NCBI GenBank assembly: GCA_905204915.1
Contig: CAJLBR010000005.1
Coordinates: forward strand, 1 to 45,545
Direction of reading: 5' to 3'
DNA length: 45,545 nucleotides
From: an uncultured Clostridium sp.
Lineage (GTDB): Bacteria; Bacillota; Clostridia; TANB77; CAG-465
Below the pieces are notes generated by a model. That model ran no database searches. It was not told the origin of the DNA and was given only the letters and a program-made list of their open reading frames with translations. Position numbers and translations under genes: made by a program. Each line of letters begins with the position of its first letter. Position 1 is the stretch's first letter. Positions 26,901 to 35,900 of this stretch are shown piece after piece.

Positions 26901-29900
26901 CAGATACAGATAATTTAACTGGAACAACAGGCGCAACAATAACAGCAACACCTAAGACATATAATGGCTATACTTTGGATAGAAACAATTCTAACTCACT
27001 AATTACATCTACTATAGCAGCAGATGGCAGTCTTGTATTAAAGTTGTATTATACAAGAAATAGTTATGCTTTAACAGTAAATCCAAATGGTGGTACATTT
27101 AGAAATACAAATAATAAAACTACAATTACTAAAAAGCATGGACAAACTGAAAATATCGAAGATCCATCAGTACCATCTTCACACAAAGTAGGATATGAAT
27201 TAAATGGTGGTAGTGCTAATTTAGTAGAGCAAAATACAACTGCAAAGTATACATTTAATGGTTGGAAACTATCAGGTGTTGGAAACTTTGATACAACTTC
27301 TAAAAAGTTTACTTATGGAATTGGAACAGCTACACTTACTGCTGAATATTCATTGTCTAGCATAGTATTACCAAGTGCTCAAAAAGTTGGTTATACATTT
27401 GGTGGTTGGTATTTAGATAGTGCATTTAAGACTAAAGCAGGCGATCAAGGTGATACATATGATATTACAAGTTCTATCACTTTATATGCAAAATGGAATG
27501 AAAAAACAGATATTAAGTATCAAGTATATCATTACTTAGAAAATGTAGATGCAACAGGCTATGATTTACAAACAGCTGATATAGAAACTGGATATGGTAG
27601 AGTAAATTCAAATGTTACAGCTACTCCAAAAACTTATACAGGATTTACATATAATAGTGCAGTTTCTGGTACAATATCATCAGCAAACATATTGCCAGAT
27701 GGTAGCTTAATATTAAAACTATACTATACAAGAAATCTATATAGTTTAACAGTAAATCCAAATGGTGGTACTTGGAATGGTACACAAGCTTCAAGTGTAA
27801 TAAATAAAAAACATGGTCAAAGCTTATTAGTTGGAGATCCGGTTACACCAAAGGCTTACACTGTTTCTTATGAATTAAATGGTGGTAGTGCTAATTTAGC
27901 AGAACAAAATACAACTGCAAATAGAACATTCTCAGGATGGACAAAATCTGGAGCAGGTACTTACAATACAGCTTCTAAAACATTTACATATGGAATAGGA
28001 ACAGCATCACTTGTTGCTAATTACACAACGTCATCAGTTGTATTACCAGAAGTTACAAAAGTAGGTTACAATTTTGCTGGTTGGTATAAAGATAGCAACT
28101 ATACTACAAAAATAGGGGATGCAAAAGCAAATTATACACCAACTGCAGATACTAAATTATATGCTTACTATATAGCAGATACAGATACTGCATATGTGGT
28201 AGAACACTATGTACAAAATGTATCTGGAACAGGTTATGATTTGAAAGAAACTCAAACATTATCAGGAACAACAGGCGCAACAGTAACAGCAACAGCTAAA
28301 ACTTATACAGGATTTACATATGACTCATCTAATGCAAATAATATAGCATCAGGAAATGTAAAACCAGGTGGAAGTTTAGTACTCAAATTATATTATTCAA
28401 GAAATGATTATAATTTGACTGTAAATCCAAATGGTGGTACATTTAGAAATAAAACAACATCAACAGTAATAACTAAAAAATATCAAGGAACTGAAACAAT
28501 TGAAAATCCTACAGTTCCAAACCCATATACTGTTACATATAACGCTAATAGCGGAACAGTACAAGTAACAGATGAAAATACATTAGCTAAAAAGGCATTT
28601 ACTAGTTGGACAAAGAGTGGAGCTGGTACTTTAAGTTCAAGTAAGGTATTCACATTCGATGCGGGAAATGCTACTCTTACAGCTAATTATTCAAATGGTA
28701 GTGTAAAATTACCAAGTGCAACTAGAGCAGGATATACATTTAATGGTTGGTATAATTCTTCAGATACTCTAATAGGAATTGCGGGAGCAAGTTATACACC
28801 AACATCAAATATAACATTAACTGCTAAATGGACTGCAAATAATGTAGCTTATAAGGTAGAACATTATCTACAAAATTTAGATGGAACTACATATACTTTG
28901 ACAGAAACTCAAAGCTTATCTGGACCGACTGATTCAACAGTTAATGCAGCATCTAAAACTTATACAGGATTTACATATGACTCTTCTAATAAGAGTAATG
29001 TAACAAGTGGGGTAGTAAAAGCAGACGGAAGCTTAGTATTAAAATTATACTATACAAGAAATTCTTATACTGTTTCACTTTCAACAAATCCAGCAGGTGC
29101 AGGTAAAGTAACTGGTAGTGGTACATACAAATATGGCCAAACAGTTTCAATAAATGCAACTGTAAACAATGGATATACATTTAATAGCTGGACTACAACA
29201 AACTCTATATCAATTACTGATACAAAAGCTGAATCTACAACATTTGTAATGCCAGCATCTAACGTTAGTGTTACAGCTAAATATAATGTAATAGGTTATA
29301 AAATTAATTATATACTAAATGGTGGAACTCAAAGTGTTTCAAATCCAACATCTTATCTGGTTACAAGTAATGATATTACATTAAATAATCCAACAAGAGA
29401 TGGATATGCATTTAAAGGATGGTCAACACCATCAGATCCAAATCCATACACTACTGTTGTAATAAAGAAAGGATCAATTGGAGATAGAACTTATATTGCT
29501 AATTGGCAGTATGCAACTGTAGATGCGGTTGATATTGGATCACAATATGTAACATTTAATTCCCAGGCGGGAAGCATTAGCTCTTCTGGTGACGGTACAT
29601 TTACAATTTATGTTCAAGAAGCAGATTATGTATTTTCTATACAATCTTCATCTGGTAACACAATAAATGTATATACATCTGATTCATTAAATGGAACATA
29701 TAATAAGGTAAGTAGTACAACAAGTTCAGGTACCTATACTACAACAGGAGCTTGCTATGTTAAAATAGAAGGTAAAGATTGGCAAACAAATGTTAAATTA
29801 AAAACTGGTGAGAATGCATATATAGCAGATAAACTTCCAAATTATACTATTACAGCATACTTAAATGATGGAACAAACACTGTGCATAATGCATCAACGT

Positions 29901-32900
29901 ATAGAAAATATACAATGGGTAAATATCCAGCAGCACCAACTAGAGCAGGATATGTGTTTAAAGGTTGGGATACAAATAGTTCTGCAACATCAGGAAATGC
30001 AGCAGAGACTGATTATGGATATGTAACAGGAAATGTAAGTATTTATGCAACATGGGCAAAATCTACAACTTATAGAGTAGAATATTATCTTGAAAATATT
30101 TCTAAGACTGGATATGAATTATATGATGCTCAAGTTATAAATTCCGTAACTGGAACAACAGTTACAGCAACACAAAGAGATTATACATCAATTGGTTTTG
30201 ATTATAATGCTCAAGCTTCTGGAACAGTTACATCCGGAACAGTTTTAGAAGATGGAAGTTTAACTTTAAAACTTTACTATACAAGAAGAAGTTACAATTT
30301 AACAATTAATCCAAATGGTGGTACATATAGTGGAAGCGCTTCTAACACTGTAATAAATAAACCTCTTGGAGCTGTTATTGATATTCCAGTTCCAGTAAGA
30401 TCAGGATATGAATTTACAGGATGGACAAAATCTGGCGTTGGTACAATTACAACAACTACACCAATAGCTTCTACAACACAAAAATTCACATATGGATTGG
30501 GTAATACTTCTATAACAGCAAACTGGAAAGCAGTACAAGCTTCTTATAAACTAGAACACTATAAACAAAACTTAGATTATACATTTACTTTAGCTGAAAC
30601 TGAAAATAAATCTGCAGTAACAGGAACAACAGTTACAGCTACTTCAAAAACTTATGATGGATTCGATTATGCATCAAGTTATAATGGCACAATAACTTCA
30701 GGAGTAGTTAAAGGCGACGGCAGTCTTGTATTAAAACTATACTATACTAGAAAACAAGTATCTTTAACTATAGATCCAAATGGTGGTACGTATGATGGTG
30801 ATACATCAGCTGCTACAAAAGGTGGAATCTACGGTTCAACATTTAAAGTTGATGGAAAAATAGTAGCACCAGCAGGTTACAAAGTTACTTATAATGCAAA
30901 TGGTGGTACATCAACTAAGTCTTCAGAAGTGTCAACTAAGTCATTTAATGGTTGGACAAAATCTGGATTAGGAAGTTACGATGCGGTAAGTCAAACATTT
31001 ACATATGGAACTGGCAATGCTAAACTTACAGCAAGTTATTCAAATAATTCAGTAACATTGCCACAAGTAACATTTACTGGTTATACTTTAGAGGGATGGT
31101 ATAGTGATTCTGAATTTAAAAATAGAGTTGGTTCTGCTGGAGCAGCATATACACCAACAGCTGATATAACTTTATATGCTAAGAAAGCATCAAATGCTGA
31201 TACAAAATATACGGTAGAGCATTATCTAGAAAATGCAGATGGAACATATAGTTCAACTGCAAGCTATAAAGATACATTATATGGTACAACTGATTCTACT
31301 GTAACAGCTACTGCAAATACATACACAGGATATACATATGATTCAACAATTACTGGAACAGTAGCAAGTGGAAAAGTAGTAGCAAATGGATCTTTAGTAT
31401 TAAAACTATACTATAAGAGAAATTATTATACTTTAACGCTTACATCTAGTCCAAGTGCTGGTGGAACGTTAGAAAAGAGTGGTTCATATAAATATGGAAC
31501 AACTGTTACAATTAAAGCAACAGCAAAACCAGGATATACATTTAATGGTTGGTCAACAGCAACTACTGGAATTACAATAGCTTCAACATCTTCTGCCACA
31601 ACAACATTTGTAATGCCAGCAAAAAACGTAAGTATAACAGGTAACTTTAAAACAAATGCTTACACATTAACTGTAAATCCAGGTGGAACAAATTATTCAC
31701 AAAACTATTTAACAACTAAGAGTGTTACAGCACCAAAATCATATTACACAATAAAATACGACTCAAATGGTGGAACAGCATTTTCTAATACTAGTTCAGA
31801 AAGAGGATTTAGTAGTTGGACATTAAGTGGTGCCGGAAGTATATCTAGCACAACAGCAAATCCAACAACATATACATATGGAGCAGGAAATGGAACACTT
31901 ACAGCAAATTATAATAATAAAGGTACATCATATACTTTACCAACACCTTCAAAATTAGGATATACATTTAATGGTTGGTATGATAGTGAAACTAATAATA
32001 ACGGATCTGGAAATTTAGTTGGTAATGCGGGTGCAACTTATACACCAACAGAAAATAAAACATTATATGCAAAATGGACAGTAAATTCTTACGCACTTAC
32101 TATAAATCCAGGTGGAGAAACTAGAACAGGAGCTTATGCTTCTACAACTAGTGTTACAGCTCCAAATGTTTATTACACAGTAACATATGATGTAAACGGA
32201 GGAAATTCTATTAATCCTCAAAATAGTCAAAGAGCTTTCTCTAGTTGGAGTTTGTCAGGTGCAGGAAGCTTATCTAGTACAACAACAAATCCAACAACAT
32301 TTACATATGGAGCAGGAAGTTCAACACTTACAGCATCTTATAGTGCAAATGGTACAGCCTATACATTACCAACAGCAACAAGAGCAGGTTATACTTTTGA
32401 TGGTTGGTATAGTACAGAAACAAATAATAATGGCTCTGGTACTTTAATAGGAAAAGCAGGAGCAAGTTATACGCCTTCTTCAAATGTTACTTTATATGCA
32501 AAATGGACTATAAATTCATATAAATTAACAGTAAAGAATGGAAATACAGTTCTAGCAACATACAATGGAAATTATAACGATACTAAGAGTGTAAGTTTAA
32601 GTCCTAAATATACAATAAACTTTAATACAAATGGTGGAGCAGCAGTATCTAGTATGACATCTAATAGAACAGTAACATCATGGAGCTTAAGTGGAGCTGG
32701 TAGCTTGTCTAGTACAACATCAAATCCTACAATATTTACATTTGGGGCGGGAGATGCAACACTTACAGCAACATATTCTACAACAGGTTCTGCAATAACA
32801 CTTCCATCAACATCAAAAACAGGACATACATTTAATTACTGGTGTACAGATTCTGCACTTACTACAAAAGCAGGTACATCAGGAACAGCAAATTCAAGCT

Positions 32901-35900
32901 ACACGCCTTCAGGTGCAAGCGAAGCAATAACTTTATATGCTAAGTTTACAGTAAATAATTATACAGTTTCAACTTCAAGTAATCCATCAGCCGGTGGTAC
33001 AACATCAGGTAGAGGAACTTATAGCTACGGAACTTCAGTAACAGTAAAAGCAGTACCAAATACAGGTTATTCTTTTGAAGGTTGGTATAATGGATCTACA
33101 AAAGTATCATCTAGTGCAAATTATACATTTACTTTAGGGGCATCAAATGTTTCTTTAGTAGCTAAATTTACAGCAGGTGGTTCAAACTATACTGTAAATC
33201 ACTATGTAATGAATACAAGTGGAGCATACCCAACAACACCAACTTCTACTGAAACAAAGACAGCTACAACAGATTCTTCAGTAACATTGTCTAATTTACA
33301 AAAAACAGATTCAACTTATAAAGTTACAAATGGTATAGCATATTCATATGGACAAGTTGGAGGAACAACAGTTACTACAACTACTATACCAGGAAATAAT
33401 TCAAGAGTAATAAATCTTTATTATAAGAGATATTATGGAACATTAACAACAAAAGCAGGTACAAATGTTTCGAGTGTTACAGCACAAAGTGCAGTAAAAT
33501 ATTATTATGGAGCCTCTGTTCCATCACTTACTGCAAATCTTGCAACAGCAACTGGTTACAATGTAACGTTTGCTTCATGGGCAAGTAGTAATACTACTTA
33601 TATGGCAAATAAAACTGCTAACCCAACAGGAGCATTTACATGGCCAGCAATGCCAGAAGGAACTGCAATAACACTTACAGCAAATGCAAATAAAACTGCT
33701 AATGTTTATACAATAAGTTTGAGTAGTTCAAATGCTACAAAAGGACCATCACCAGCAACAGTATATGAAAAATATGCTACAGGATTATATTCAAATACTG
33801 CTTGTTCAACTGCTATAAGTTCTATAACAATACCAACAAGAACAGGATATACATTTGGAGGATATTACACTGGAGCAAATGGTAGCGGAACACAAATGAT
33901 AGCAGCAGATGGTAAGTTTACATCAAACTTTACAAATACAGCATTTACAGCAAATACAACATTGCAACCAAAGTGGACAGCAAATTCAGTAAGCTATAAA
34001 GTAGAACATTATCTAATGGGAACAAACGGAGCATATCCAAGTAGTGCAACAAATATACAAACATTATCAGCAACAGCAGACTCTACATTAACACTAGCAA
34101 ATTTAGCGTATACAAATAGCACATATAAGGTAGCAAATGGTATAGCATACTCATATGGACAAGTTGGAGGAACAACAGTAACAACAACAACAGTAGCAGC
34201 AAATGGAACAACAGTAATTAAGTTATACTATGAAAGATATTATGGAACGTTGACAACAAAGGCTGGTACAAATGTATCAAGTGTTACAACACAAAATGCG
34301 GTAAAATATTACTATGGAGCAACAGTTCCAACATTATCAGCAACACTTCCAGCAAATCCAACAGGATATCACTATACATTTAGTAACTGGATTAGTAGTA
34401 ACACAACATATTTAGCAAATAAAACAACAAACCCAACAGGAACATTTACATGGCCAGCAATGCCAAAGGGAACAGCAATAACCCTTACAGCAAATGCAAC
34501 ATTGGATGCAAATTCAGGAACAGCTTATAAAGTAGAACACTACGTAATGAATACAAGCGGAACATACCCAACGACACCAACATCAACAGATTCAAAGAGT
34601 GGAACTACAGGAGCAACGATAACATTAAGTAACTTAAAGAATAGTGGACATGAAGTAGCAAACGGAATAGTTTATTCATACGGACAAGTTGGAGGAACAA
34701 CGGTAACAACTACAACAATAGCATCAGATGGTTCAACAGTAGTTAAGTTATACTATAAGAGAACTTATGGAACATTAACAACAGCTACAGGAAACTATGT
34801 ATCATCAGTAACTCCAGCACAAAGTAAAACAAAATATTATTATGGAGCAACAGTTCCAAAACTTACAGCAAACTTAACTTCATCTGCAGGATATACAGTA
34901 AAATTTGCATCATGGACATCATCAAACTCATCAATTAAGTTATCATCAAATCCATCTGGAACATTCACATGGCCAGCAATGACTGAGGGAACAGCAGTTA
35001 CGATTACAGCGAATGCTAGTAGAACAGCTAACTCATATACATTAACAGTAAATCCAGGTGGTACAACAGCAACACAAAATTATGGAACAACAAAATCAGT
35101 AGGTGCACCTGAAATAGATGTAATTTGTGATTGGAATTATCCAGGTAGTGATGGAACTTCACTAAAGGCTTTAATCCCAGTAACATTCAAATCGTGGAGT
35201 TTAAGTGGCTCAGGAAGTGTATCAAGTGCAACAACAAACCCAACAACATATACATATGGAGCAGGAAATGGAACTCTTACAGCAAATTATAATTCAGTGA
35301 CATTACCAACGCCTACAAGGGAAGGATATACATTTAATGGATGGTATGATGGTTCAACAAAAGTAGGAAATGCTGGATCAACATATACACCAACTAAGAG
35401 GGTAACACTTACAGCATCATGGACAATAGATAAATATACGTTAACTGTAAATCCAGGAGGAACAACAACAGACCAAAATTATGGAACAACAAAATCAGTA
35501 AGTGCACCTGAAATAAATGTAATTTGTGATTGGAATTATCCAGGTAGTGATGGAGATTCTTTAAAGGCTTTATTCCTAGTAGAATTTAAATCATGGAGTT
35601 TAAATGGAGCAGGAAGTATTTCAAGTGCTACGGCAAATCCAACAACATATACATATGGAGCAGGAAATGCAACGCTTACAGCAAACTATGACCAAATAAC
35701 ATTACCAACGCCTACAAGAGAAGGATATACATTTAATGGATGGTATGATGGTTCAACAAAAGTTGGAAATGCAGGAGCAACATATACGCCAACTAAGAAG
35801 GTAACTCTTACAGCATCATGGACAGCAAATAAATATACATTAACAGTAAATCCAGGAGGAACAACAGCAGACCAAAATTATGGAACAACAAAATCAGTAA

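Noticed and set aside
32259..32447. Plus-strand Gln/His-rich frame inside the giant gene
   Set aside because: It is a shifted reading of ACA/GCA-rich repeats; the main frame is intact through this region, so there is no sign of a frameshift.
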